Positions 1-7,555 of a stretch of 52,904 bases of DNA are shown in pieces. The translations under genes were made by a program, and so were the position numbers. The notes under the pieces were generated by a model. The model worked only from the letters and a program-made list of their open reading frames with translations, was not told the origin of the DNA and made no database searches. The DNA is from an uncultured Lachnospiraceae bacterium (lineage in GTDB: Bacteria > Bacillota > Clostridia > Lachnospirales > Lachnospiraceae), in contig CANQRW010000017.1 of the NCBI GenBank assembly GCA_947626365.1, forward strand, positions 1 through 52,904, given 5' to 3'. Each line of letters begins with the position of its first letter. Within the stretch, counting starts at the first letter, position 1.

Positions 1-51
1 TTTCCTTTATTTGAGTCCCCCTTACAGGGACCCGGTCTGCATTACGATTCG

Positions 52-83
52 ATTATACTTCCTATAATGGAAATTATAGACAA
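52..83 (-). promoter_or_regulatory. Promoter-like site reading out of the left edge
   Basis: On the minus strand TATAAT (52-57) sits downstream of TTGTCT (78-83), and CAAATAAAGG, a possible ribosome binding site, follows at 4-13. The combination of CAAATAAAGG, CGTAATGC and TATAATC recurs upstream of the cell-wall-binding protein gene that starts at 2970. A related gene therefore probably starts just left of the window. The 20 bp spacing is long, so the -35 is uncertain. Confidence 0.45.
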
Positions 84-118
84 GGGGCGGGAGAGGCATA
101 ATTCCCTTTATAAACACT

Positions 119-147
119 AAAAAACCCGCTGCCTGTAGAACAGCGGG
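119..147 (-). terminator. Intrinsic terminator of the 106-aa cell-wall-binding protein
   Basis: Read on the minus strand, CCCGCTG (141-147) pairs perfectly with CAGCGGG (125-131) across a 9 nt loop and is followed by six Ts (119-124). It lies 16 bases past the stop codon of the upstream gene, the normal position for a Rho-independent terminator. Confidence 0.85.
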
Positions 148-162
148 AAATGCACATTGTCG

Positions 163-483
163 CTATTTAATGCTTTTCATCTTGCCTTCTGAGTTTACAT
201 AATAGTTGTCAACCCATTTATCTTTTTGTAAAACTCCATCCTCATCGAAATAGTACCAGGAGCCCTTGGACTTAAACCAGCCGGTCTTGAGGATTCCGTC
301 ATCATCCAGATAGTAAGTATTCTCGCCGTCCTCGATCCAGCCGGTGAGGGATTCACCGTCGTCATTTAAGTAGGTCCAGGTATTTTCTTCGCCGCGTGTC
401 CAGGTTCCGGCGAAAGCCGGCATGGCGGACACAAGCATCATGAGGAAGGAAAGTATCAATGCCGTAATCCGTGCGCGTCTCAT
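163..483 (-). CDS. Small secreted cell-wall-binding repeat protein
   Basis: 106 aa. An N-terminal signal peptide (MRRARITALILSFLMML...AFA, about residues 1-25) is followed by two to three aromatic repeats of the type GWxxxxxxxYYLDDDGxLxTGW, as in choline/glucan-binding repeats (CW_binding family). The protein is almost only repeats and has no catalytic domain, so it probably sticks to wall polymers or acts as a small surface adaptor. An AAGGAGG ribosome binding site (494-500) lies 10 nt before the ATG. A two-codon frame (ATG AGA TGA) sits in that spacer and its stop overlaps the start codon. TATAAT on the minus strand at 527-532 is the likely -10. It resembles a short version of the protein at 1567-2970. 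Natural ligand unknown. Confidence 0.8.
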   Translation of the reverse strand: MRRARITALILSFLMMLVSAMPAFAGTWTRGEENTWTYLNDDGESLTGWIEDGENTYYLDDDGILKTGWFKSKGSWYYFDEDGVLQKDKWVDNYYVNSEGKMKSIK

Positions 484-823
484 CTCATTACAGCCTCCTT
501 CTCATCACCATCTTTACGTTGGCTACATTATAGCATAATGCGGGGTAGTTGGCTAGAGGGAAAATGTTTATAAATCTTACGATTTTCAGACAAGAATCTT
601 ACCAAAAAGTTTTCGACATTTTTACCCAAAATACGCCATGAAAGTTTTTCAAGAGGTAGTGTTTTTCGTGAAAGTTCGAACTATATTTTGTGGAGAAAGG
701 GCAAAAAACAGAAAAAGGAAACGGACGAAATGTGAGAATTTGTCGAATTGTGCGCTTTATTTCCCTTTCCAAATCGAGAAAAATGGGATATAGTGGAACT
801 ATTCCAAAAGGGGGAATTTTCAT
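484..823. other. 340-bp intergenic region with two Spo0A-box-like sites
   Basis: No gene was accepted here. The AT-rich region separates the divergent 106-aa secreted protein and 51-aa coiled-coil genes. TATAAT on the minus strand (527-532) serves the left gene. Two perfect 7-mers of the Spo0A box TGTCGAA occur, one on the minus strand (612-618) and one on the plus strand (741-747). The second lies just upstream of a weak -35 (TTTCCA, 766-771), 17 bp from TATAGT (789-794). This layout fits a promoter activated by phosphorylated Spo0A and serving the 51-aa gene. Assignment by motif only. Confidence 0.5.
766..794 (+). promoter_or_regulatory. Candidate promoter of the 51-aa gene
   Basis: TTTCCA (766-771), a 17 bp spacer and TATAGT (789-794). 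The -35 is poor, as expected for an activator-dependent promoter, and a perfect Spo0A-box core (741-747) lies 18 bp upstream of it. Confidence 0.45.
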
Positions 824-979
824 ATGAATGAGGAAGAAAGAATCGTAGCTTTAGAGGAGGAAAATCGAAAATTAAAGGCGGACAATGATAAGCTGGTAGA
901 GATCATGGCGCAGCTGCATGTAACACTGAACCGCCTTATTTTTCGATATGTCTCTGAGGAACGAGAAAGCAAAGCGTAA
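824..979 (+). CDS. Small coiled-coil protein, 51 aa
   Basis: Short gene with a good ribosome binding site (AAAAGGGGGA, 806-815) 8-9 nt before ATG. It starts MNEEERIVALEEENRKLK and is charged, with leucine/hydrophobic heptads over nearly its whole length, so it should form a helical coiled coil. No membrane segment or cysteine. The N-terminal part resembles coiled coils in front of many DNA-binding proteins, but no DNA-binding domain follows. An intrinsic terminator directly follows, so it is a complete unit. Spo0A-like boxes upstream suggest expression in the transition to stationary phase or sporulation (inference). Function unknown; an oligomerisation or inhibitor peptide is possible. Confidence 0.65.
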   Translation: MNEEERIVALEEENRKLKADNDKLVEIMAQLHVTLNRLIFRYVSEERESKA

Positions 980-994
980 GCGGTGTGTGGAATG

Positions 995-1029
995 GAGTTA
1001 GGAATTCTTCTGAGTTTCTAACTCTTTTT
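995..1029 (+). terminator. Terminator of the 51-aa gene, overlapping the convergent gene
   Basis: GAGTTAGGAA (995-1004) pairs with TTTCTAACTC (1015-1024), with one G-U pair, and is followed by five Ts (1025-1029). The hairpin sits inside the last codons of the convergent gene ending at 998. Confidence 0.75.
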
Positions 1030-1393
1030 CCAATTCACGGATACGTGCCAGTTGGTCCCAGATAGTCTTATGCATCCATTCAACCGTCTGGTTGAGTTCC
1101 TGATTTTCTTTTTCAAGTCTGCTGCATTCCGCGGTCAGCCGTCCGATCAGTTCCCGTTGATTGTAAACCTTGTCCGGCGCGCAGATACGATTTACCATAG
1201 TCGGAGCGTTTTCTATGATTTTGCGGGTGATCAGCCGGTCGCGGGCTTCATGGTCCAGATCCATGAAATCCTGATAGCGCATGCCCAATAAATTCATGTT
1301 GATCTGACATTTATGGCAGAACGCATTCTTGGGCAGCTGGAAGTAGGCGTAGTGGCCGCAGACGGGACAATAGTAAACGGATAGTTCTCTCAT
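998..1393 (-). CDS. Hypothetical zinc-ribbon and coiled-coil protein
   Basis: 131 aa, not assigned to a named family. Residues 9-12 (CPVC) and 28-31 (CHKC) form a C-x2-C...C-x2-C zinc ribbon. The middle part is helical, and residues about 85-128 are a leucine-rich coiled coil (ECSRLEKENQELNQ...). No signal peptide or membrane segment, so cytoplasmic. The ATG is preceded by GGGAGG on the minus strand. It converges on the 51-aa coiled-coil gene with an 18-base gap, and the neighbour's terminator reads through its last codons. Because both proteins carry coiled coils they could interact, but nothing in the sequence proves this. Confidence 0.7.
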   Translation of the reverse strand: MRELSVYYCPVCGHYAYFQLPKNAFCHKCQINMNLLGMRYQDFMDLDHEARDRLITRKIIENAPTMVNRICAPDKVYNQRELIGRLTAECSRLEKENQELNQTVEWMHKTIWDQLARIRELEKELETQKNS

Positions 1394-1471
1394 GGTGTAA
1401 ATCCTCCCTGTTTAATAATATTCTCCATAAATATAAACGCAAAAATCCCAATTTTATAACATAAATTATGC

Positions 1472-1503
1472 AAAAAACTGCCAAAATATTTATATTCTGG
1501 CAG
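1472..1503 (-). terminator. Terminator of the 467-aa cell-wall-binding protein
   Basis: On the minus strand CTGCCA (1498-1503) pairs with TGGCAG (1478-1483). The stem continues through AATAT/ATATT after one mismatch, and six Ts (1472-1477) follow. It lies about 65 bases past the stop codon at 1567. Confidence 0.8.
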
Positions 1504-1566
1504 CTTTTGAACGGATGATAATATTTTTTACGATTGATTATGCGTTTTTATGCGGTTACGGCGGAT

Positions 1567-2970
1567 TTACTTCTGGACAATACCGTTGACGTCAACAGTC
1601 CATACGATGTCATTGGAGTCTCTTACATCACGGAAGCCGGCGCCCAGTTCCGGACGGGTGGAGGATTTGGAGGAGGCGGTTGCTTTCTGAATCGTGCCGG
1701 AGGCGTTGACCAGGTAACTCTGTCCCTCAAAAGTAACCGGCGCGTAGCGCATGTCGGAGTCTGCTTCCAGGCGCAGGCCGTGATCGTAGATGACGTTGCT
1801 GCGGATACCATGGAATCCCTGACCCTTCTGGGAACCTTCTGTGTAGAAGAACCAGTTCTGATTCATGTCCAGATCCTCATTGAAGATGGTCTGTTTGCCG
1901 GTCTTCATGGCGCCGTTGGCGTCAAAGTAGTAGTTGGCGGTGGTACCATCGCTTAAGGTGACAACCTTGAGTCCCGTCTGCATTTCGCCCTTCATATTGA
2001 AGGCATATCGGTCGGAACCGATATTGAAAACCTGGATACCGGTTTCAGCAAAGTAGGGAACGCCGCTTTTGAAATAGAATCTGTAAAGCTCGTCTTCATT
2101 GCTGAGGCCGGGGATACCGGTGATATTCAGCCAGCCGGCGGCCCGCTTGCCGCTCTTTTCGTAGTATTGATATCCGGCAGCGGAATCGTTTTTGGCAGCC
2201 GTATTCTCAGAAGTGACAGTCTCTGTGACTGCGGCTGTCTGGGACGAGCCGGCATTTTCAGCGGCGTCCTGAGAAGAATCTGTGTTCTCAGCGGCAGCCT
2301 GGGGCAGTTTGTACCAGCCGGTTACCATCTTGCCGTCCACGAAGGTGTAATAAGCTTCATTGATACGCTTGTCCACCTGATTTTCAATGCGCTTTCCATC
2401 GCTTCCGAAGTAAGCCCATACGGTGTCGTTTTCGTCGTCTTCTTCATCGGCTTCGAGTTCTACCCAGCCTTTTTTCATGGAACCGTCGGTGGCTTTTCCG
2501 AAATAATAATTGGAGCCGTCTATGTTCTGCAGGCCGGTCAGCATGTGGCCGTCTTCATCGAAATAGTAGGTTTTGTCTCCGATAGTTTTGAACTTGGCTA
2601 CGGTCATTTTGCCGTTGCTGCCGTAATAGTACCAGTAGAATTCGGAATCCTCATTGTCATCCCAGTAATCTTCGTTGGCGACGGACACCCAGGCGTCAGT
2701 GACACGTTTTCCGTCTTTGTCTACGTAATATTCATCTACCTGTCTTTCACGGGCAATGCTGCCGTCTTCATCCAAATAGTACCAGTGATCGTTGCTCTTC
2801 TTCCAGGAGTCGGTAAGGACATACCCGTCGGAATCGTAATACCTCCAGCTGCCGTTTTCCAGAGCCCAGCCGGCAGTCTGCGCCAGGACAGGCGTGGTCA
2901 AAACGGGAACCATTGCGGTCATAACCGCCGCGGCGGAAACAACAGCCGTCCATTTGATGGATTTTTTCAT
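1567..2970 (-). CDS. Secreted protein built of cell-wall-binding repeats
   Basis: 467 aa. A signal peptide at residues 1-30 (MKKSIKWTAVVSAAAVMTA...VLAQ) is followed by roughly a dozen aromatic repeats with the pattern W-x-YY-x-DxDG-x-x-x-x-G/DxW, typical of choline- or glucan-binding repeats in clostridial surface proteins. An acidic insert (EADEEDDENDT) and an Ala/Ser/Thr-rich linker near residues 225-265 divide the repeat blocks. No enzyme domain is visible, so it is probably an adhesin or scaffold bound to wall polysaccharide. GGAGAG lies before the ATG, and TATAAT (3027-3032) on the minus strand is the likely -10. The upstream region resembles that at the left edge of the window. It lies beside the polysaccharide genes but points away from them. 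Confidence 0.85.
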   Translation of the reverse strand: MKKSIKWTAVVSAAAVMTAMVPVLTTPVLAQTAGWALENGSWRYYDSDGYVLTDSWKKSNDHWYYLDEDGSIARERQVDEYYVDKDGKRVTDAWVSVANEDYWDDNEDSEFYWYYYGSNGKMTVAKFKTIGDKTYYFDEDGHMLTGLQNIDGSNYYFGKATDGSMKKGWVELEADEEDDENDTVWAYFGSDGKRIENQVDKRINEAYYTFVDGKMVTGWYKLPQAAAENTDSSQDAAENAGSSQTAAVTETVTSENTAAKNDSAAGYQYYEKSGKRAAGWLNITGIPGLSNEDELYRFYFKSGVPYFAETGIQVFNIGSDRYAFNMKGEMQTGLKVVTLSDGTTANYYFDANGAMKTGKQTIFNEDLDMNQNWFFYTEGSQKGQGFHGIRSNVIYDHGLRLEADSDMRYAPVTFEGQSYLVNASGTIQKATASSKSSTRPELGAGFRDVRDSNDIVWTVDVNGIVQK

Positions 2971-3026
2971 AAAAATAATCTCTCCTTTATTTGTTGGCCG
3001 TAAATCCGTTTTTGCATTACGGTCAG

Positions 3027-3056
3027 ATTATATACCATAGGGGCGGCCCGTGAAAA
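3027..3056 (-). promoter_or_regulatory. Promoter of the 467-aa cell-wall-binding protein
   Basis: On the minus strand TTTTCA (3051-3056), 18 bp spacer, TATAAT (3027-3032). CGTAATGC follows the -10, as at the left edge of the window. Confidence 0.55.
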
Positions 3057-3165
3057 GTGAAGGTTCATGGCAAATGTGGAAGGAAAATACTTTCAACTTC
3101 CGCAAATGTGTGATATGATAAATCCATGTGTAAAATGTTATGACAAGCGATAGAAAGGCAGGCCT

Positions 3166-4209
3166 ATGAAGACGATCAGTATTGCGGTGCCCTGTTTTAA
3201 CGAGGAGGAGAATGTAAGGCCTCTGGCGGATGCCATTCGGAAGATGTTCAAACGGGATTTGCCCAATTACAGATATGAGATTCTGTTTATCGATAATGAT
3301 TCCAGGGACAGGACCCGCCAGATTATCCGGGAGCTGTGCGCGGAGGACAGGAATATCCGGGGGATTTTTAACGCTAAGAATTTCGGCCAGTTCAATTCCC
3401 CCTATTATGGCATGCTTCAGACCAGCGGAGATTGTACGGTTTTGATGGCGGCGGATTTTCAGGATCCGGTGGAGATGGTTCCCAGGTATGTGAAAGAATG
3501 GGAGAACGGCTACAAGATTGTCATTGGGATCAAGACGTCCAGCCAGGAGAACAGGCTGATGTATTTCCTGCGGGGCTGTTATTATAAGCTGATCAAGCGG
3601 CTGTCCGATGTGGAGCAGATCGAGCAGTTTACCGGATTTGGCCTCTATGACGCGAAGTTTATCGAGGTCCTGCGCCAGCTGGATGATCCGACCCCCTTTC
3701 TCAGAGGAATTGTGGCGGAGCTTGGTTTCCGGCGGAAGGAGATTCCCTATGAACAGCCGAAGCGCCGGGCGGGAAAGACCAGCAATAATTTCTACAAACT
3801 CTATGATGCAGCCATGCTGAGCGTCACTTCCTACACGAAGGTAGGGCTGCGGCTGGCGACTTTCGTGGGAGCTTTCAGCTGTGTAGTCAGTATGATCGTG
3901 GCGATTATTTATCTGGTCATGAAGCTGATCTGGTGGGACCGTTTTCCGGCAGGCATGGCCCCCATGCTTCTGGGTATGCTGTTTCTGGGCTCGGTGCAGA
4001 TTTTCTTCATCGGGATGATCGGCGAGTATGTGCTTTCTATCAACCAGAGGGTCATGAGACGTCCCCTGGTAGTGGAGGAGGAGCGGATCAATTTCCCTGA
4101 AGATAAGAAAAAGAAGAAGGATAATAAAAAGAAATCCGGCAAGGATAAAAAAAACGGCTCTGAAGAGACGGGACGGAATCTTCGGGAAGATTCGGAGAAC
4201 CGGGATTAG
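3166..4209 (+). CDS. GT2 glycosyltransferase, GtrB/DPM1-like, membrane anchored
   Basis: 347 aa. The N-terminal GT-A fold starts ISIAVPCFNEEENV, and DFQDP near residue 101 supplies the metal/nucleotide-binding Asp region. Two membrane helices follow at about residues 228-257 and 264-290, the layout of bactoprenol glucosyltransferases that load a sugar from UDP or GDP onto undecaprenyl phosphate. The last ~45 residues form a very Lys/Glu-rich cytoplasmic tail (KKKKKDNKKK) that is unusual for the family. First gene of a block of three glycosyltransferases and an initiating transferase. Likely role: making lipid-linked sugar donors for a surface polymer. The exact sugar cannot be read from sequence. 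Confidence 0.85.
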   Translation: MKTISIAVPCFNEEENVRPLADAIRKMFKRDLPNYRYEILFIDNDSRDRTRQIIRELCAEDRNIRGIFNAKNFGQFNSPYYGMLQTSGDCTVLMAADFQDPVEMVPRYVKEWENGYKIVIGIKTSSQENRLMYFLRGCYYKLIKRLSDVEQIEQFTGFGLYDAKFIEVLRQLDDPTPFLRGIVAELGFRRKEIPYEQPKRRAGKTSNNFYKLYDAAMLSVTSYTKVGLRLATFVGAFSCVVSMIVAIIYLVMKLIWWDRFPAGMAPMLLGMLFLGSVQIFFIGMIGEYVLSINQRVMRRPLVVEEERINFPEDKKKKKDNKKKSGKDKKNGSEETGRNLREDSENRD

Positions 4210-4237
4210 AAGTTGACAGAGAAGGAATCGGTATACG

Positions 4238-6454
4238 ATGAAATACAAGATAGACGTAGTCAGAATCCGGGAGAATTCCATTCAGCTGAACGGGTGGGTC
4301 ATCGGGAAAACTCCGGAATCCAAAGCTGCTTTTAAGGTGCTGGACCAGGATAAGAAACCGGTCAGGTTCCGGTATGTGCCGACCCGGCGCGATGATGTGA
4401 GCCAGATTTATTATAAAAAGACCTATGACAGGGATTTTGGCTTTGATATTCAGTTCCCTTATGAGAGGGGAAAAAGCTACTGGCTTCTGATCCGGTGCGA
4501 CAGGAAAATATCCAGAATCAAGTTTAACGAGGAACTGATTGCGAAGCGGTCCAGTGTGGCCCATAAGCGGCTGGAGAAGATCCGGGACCTGATGAATATG
4601 GAGACTGTCCATGTGGCCGTGGAGTTCGGGCGAAAGCATGGACTGAAAGCGTTGTTTTTGAAGTCCAGACACAAACTGCAGGGCCTGGACAATGATTACG
4701 AGTACGCGGAGTGGTACGATCTGACAAAACCGACAGAAGAGGAGCTGGCGCGTCAGCGGAAGGAACAGGTTCCGGGCGGCCCCAGGTTCTCTGTTGTCAT
4801 GCCCGTCTATAAGGCTCCGGCCGGATATCTGAAGGTGATGCTGGATTCGATTCGGAATCAGACCTACACAAACTGGGAACTGTGTATTGCCGACGGCAGC
4901 CCCGCGGGAGAAGATTCCGCCGCTTTGATTGGAAAATATATGGAAAAGGATTCTCGGATCCATTACCGTAAGCTGGAGAATAACGGGGGAATCTCTGAGA
5001 ACACCAATGCGGCCATTGCCATGGCAGCCGGCGGCTATATCGTGCTGGCGGATCAGGACGACGCCATGCCGGAACACGCCCTGTATGAGTGCGCCCAGGC
5101 CATAGCGGCAGATCCGGCGATCGATGTGCTCTATTCCGACGAGGATAAGATGGACATGGACGGCGGCGCCCTGTTCGATCCTCATTTCAAGCCGGATTTC
5201 AATCCGGATCTTCTGTGCAGCGTCAATTATATCTGCCATCAGTTTGTGGTGAAGAAGACGCTTTTGGATCAGGTGGGGGGTTTTCGGAAAGAATATGACG
5301 GGGCCCAGGATTACGACCTGATCTTCCGGTGTACGGAAGCGGCGGAGAAGATCCATCATATTCCCAGGGTGCTGTATCACTGGCGCTGTCACCAGAATTC
5401 CACCGCCAGCAATCCTCAGAGCAAGCTGTACGCTTTTGAGGCCGGCTCCAGAGCCATCATGGATCATTACCGGCGTGTGGGAATCCGGGCGGAGCAGGTG
5501 GAAAAGGGCGTAGATTACGGGATTTATCATACCGTATTTGCCATTGCGGGGGAGCCGCTGGTGTCTGTCATTATTCCCAATAAGGATCATACGGCGGATC
5601 TGGATCTGTGCATCCGCTCCATACTGACGAAGTGTACCTACCGGAACCTGGAGTTTGTGGTGGTGGAGAACAACAGCACCCGGCCGGAGACCTTTGCGTA
5701 TTATGAAAAGATTCAGAAGGAATTTCCCCAGGTTCATGTGGTTCGGTGGGAGAGGGAGTTTAATTTCTCCGCCATCAATAATTTCGGAGTGAAATATGCC
5801 CATGGAGACTATCTTCTGTTCCTGAATAATGATATTGAGCCCATTGCGGAGAATTTTATCCAGGAGATGCTGGGCTTCTGTCAGCGGGATGATGTGGGAG
5901 CCGTAGGCGCCCGGCTGCTTTATCAGGATGATACCATTCAGCACGCAGGCGTGGTGATCGGTTTCGGCGGCATTGCCGGACATACCTTTATCGGCCTGCA
6001 CAAGGCGGAGAACAGCTATTTCCACCGCGCCATGTGCGCCCAGGATTACAGCGCCGTGACGGCGGCCTGTATGATGAGCAAAAAGTCCGTGTTCGAGGCG
6101 ATCGGAGGATTTTCCGAAGATCTGGCCGTGGCGTTTAACGATATCGACTACTGCATGAAGGTCCGGGCTCTGGATAAGCTGGTGGTGTACGCGCCTTACG
6201 CCCTTCTCTACCACTATGAATCCAAATCCAGGGGACTGGAGGATACGCCAGAGAAGGTGGCCCGCTTCAACCGGGAGGTGGCCCGCTTCGCGAAGAAATG
6301 GCCGGAGATTCTCCGGGATGGAGATCCCTATTATAATCCCAATCTGACCCTGCGCAAATCCAATTTCGCGCTGAGGGATCTGCTGAAGGAGAAGATCGGC
6401 GAACCTTACCCGATGCCCGAAGAGATTGCCAGGCTTATGGAGGAATATGAGTGA
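4238..6454 (+). CDS. Tandem two-domain GT2 glycosyltransferase
   Basis: 738 aa. Residues 1-100 form a beta-rich accessory domain (RENSIQLNGWVIGK...) seen in front of some polysaccharide polymerising enzymes. A first GT2 domain begins near residue 183 (FSVVMPVYKAPA), with DQDD at about 272 and YSDEDKMD at about 303. A second begins near 442 (VSVIIPNKDHTADL), with LNNDIEP as its DxD-like site. Two catalytic domains in one chain suggest alternating addition of two linkages, as in rhamnan or galactofuranan-type synthases. No membrane helices. It overlaps the next glycosyltransferase by one base (TGATG), so the two are translationally coupled. Sugar specificity is unknown. Confidence 0.85.
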   Translation: MKYKIDVVRIRENSIQLNGWVIGKTPESKAAFKVLDQDKKPVRFRYVPTRRDDVSQIYYKKTYDRDFGFDIQFPYERGKSYWLLIRCDRKISRIKFNEELIAKRSSVAHKRLEKIRDLMNMETVHVAVEFGRKHGLKALFLKSRHKLQGLDNDYEYAEWYDLTKPTEEELARQRKEQVPGGPRFSVVMPVYKAPAGYLKVMLDSIRNQTYTNWELCIADGSPAGEDSAALIGKYMEKDSRIHYRKLENNGGISENTNAAIAMAAGGYIVLADQDDAMPEHALYECAQAIAADPAIDVLYSDEDKMDMDGGALFDPHFKPDFNPDLLCSVNYICHQFVVKKTLLDQVGGFRKEYDGAQDYDLIFRCTEAAEKIHHIPRVLYHWRCHQNSTASNPQSKLYAFEAGSRAIMDHYRRVGIRAEQVEKGVDYGIYHTVFAIAGEPLVSVIIPNKDHTADLDLCIRSILTKCTYRNLEFVVVENNSTRPETFAYYEKIQKEFPQVHVVRWEREFNFSAINNFGVKYAHGDYLLFLNNDIEPIAENFIQEMLGFCQRDDVGAVGARLLYQDDTIQHAGVVIGFGGIAGHTFIGLHKAENSYFHRAMCAQDYSAVTAACMMSKKSVFEAIGGFSEDLAVAFNDIDYCMKVRALDKLVVYAPYALLYHYESKSRGLEDTPEKVARFNREVARFAKKWPEILRDGDPYYNPNLTLRKSNFALRDLLKEKIGEPYPMPEEIARLMEEYE

Positions 6455-7443
6455 TGTCAGATAAAAAGGTAACGGTTATTATTCCCAATTATAATGGGCT
6501 TGTGTTTCTGGGGCCGTGCCTGCTGGCCCTGGAGAACCAGCTGTGCCATGATTTTCAGGTGCTGGTGGTGGATAACGGTTCTACGGACGGCAGCGTGGAA
6601 TGGCTGAAGAAGAGGAATATTCCGTCCCTGTTCCTGGACAGGAATACGGGATTCTCCGGCGCGGTCAATGCCGGGATTCGGGCGTCGGATACGCCCTATG
6701 TGCTGCTTTTGAATAACGATACGGAGGCGGCGCCGCTGTTTGTGGGAGAACTTCTGAAAGCGGTCAGCCGCTCGGAGAAAATATTTGCCGTCAGCAGCAA
6801 GATGGTGCAGATGTACCACAAGGAGCTGATGGACGACGCGGGGGACATGTACAGTGTTCTCGGCTGGGCCTATCAGCGGGGCGTGGGAAGAAGCAGCCAT
6901 AAGTATAACAGGCCTATGGAGATATTTTCCGCCTGCGCCGGAGCAGCCATCTACCGGCGGGAAGTCTTCGATGAGATCGGGCTTTTCGATGAGACGCATT
7001 TCGCTTATCTGGAGGATATCGACGTGTGTTACCGGGCCAAGATCCGGGGGTATCACAACCGGTACTGTCCCACGGCCATTGTCTATCATGTGGGCAGCGG
7101 GACCAGCGGCTCCAAGTATAATTCCTTCAAAGTCAGGCTGGCGGCCCGGAACAATGTGTATCTGAACTATAAGAATATGCCGCTTCTGCAGTTCCTCTTC
7201 AACAGCCCGTTTATCCTGGCGGGAATCGGGCTGAAATACGGCTTTTTCCGCAGGATCGGATTTGGAAAGGATTATCTGGCGGGGGTGTGGGAAGGACTGA
7301 AAACTCTTTACAAATGCAGGCGCGTGCCGTATAATCCAGATTATCTGGCGAATTATCTCTCCATTCAGTGGGAGCTGACGGCGGGGACGGTTATTTATGC
7401 GTATGAGTTTCTCATGCGGCAGATTAAGAAGGCGCGCAGGTGA
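6454..7443 (+). CDS. GT2 glycosyltransferase, rhamnosyltransferase-like
   Basis: 329 aa from the ATG at 6454 that overlaps the previous stop; an in-frame GTG one codon earlier is less likely. GT2 fold from residue 4 (VTVIIPNYNGLVFL). LLNNDTEA near residue 88 is the metal-binding region, and FDETHFAYLEDIDVCYRAK is the typical acceptor-side motif of the rhamnosyltransferase-like subgroup. The C-terminal part contains hydrophobic stretches (LLQFLFNSPFILAGIGLKY) that may associate with the membrane. Probably adds a deoxyhexose or similar sugar to the lipid-linked repeat unit made with its neighbours. A 113-base gap with a TATAAT-containing segment (7509-7514) separates it from the next gene. Confidence 0.85.
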   Translation: MSDKKVTVIIPNYNGLVFLGPCLLALENQLCHDFQVLVVDNGSTDGSVEWLKKRNIPSLFLDRNTGFSGAVNAGIRASDTPYVLLLNNDTEAAPLFVGELLKAVSRSEKIFAVSSKMVQMYHKELMDDAGDMYSVLGWAYQRGVGRSSHKYNRPMEIFSACAGAAIYRREVFDEIGLFDETHFAYLEDIDVCYRAKIRGYHNRYCPTAIVYHVGSGTSGSKYNSFKVRLAARNNVYLNYKNMPLLQFLFNSPFILAGIGLKYGFFRRIGFGKDYLAGVWEGLKTLYKCRRVPYNPDYLANYLSIQWELTAGTVIYAYEFLMRQIKKARR

Positions 7444-7555
7444 ATCCGGCGCTGCAAAAAGTTACCAAATATTAAGAGAATTTTAATATCATGAGAATGG
7501 ATTTCATGTATAATGTATGTCATATTACACCACATTAAATTCAAGGTGAACTCTT

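Noticed and set aside
599-823. Open frame on the minus strand in the first long intergenic region
   Set aside because: It overlaps the promoter and Spo0A-like boxes of the 51-residue gene, has no ribosome binding site, and is rich in Phe/Pro from AT-rich spacer sequence.
2167-3003. Long plus-strand open frame over the cell-wall-binding protein
   Set aside because: Antisense to a gene with signal peptide and clear repeats; its hydrophobic translation follows from the codon bias of the repeat gene.
4088-6214. 708-residue minus-strand open frame over the glycosyltransferases
   Set aside because: Antisense to genes with clear GT2 motifs; no domain recognised and no start signal.
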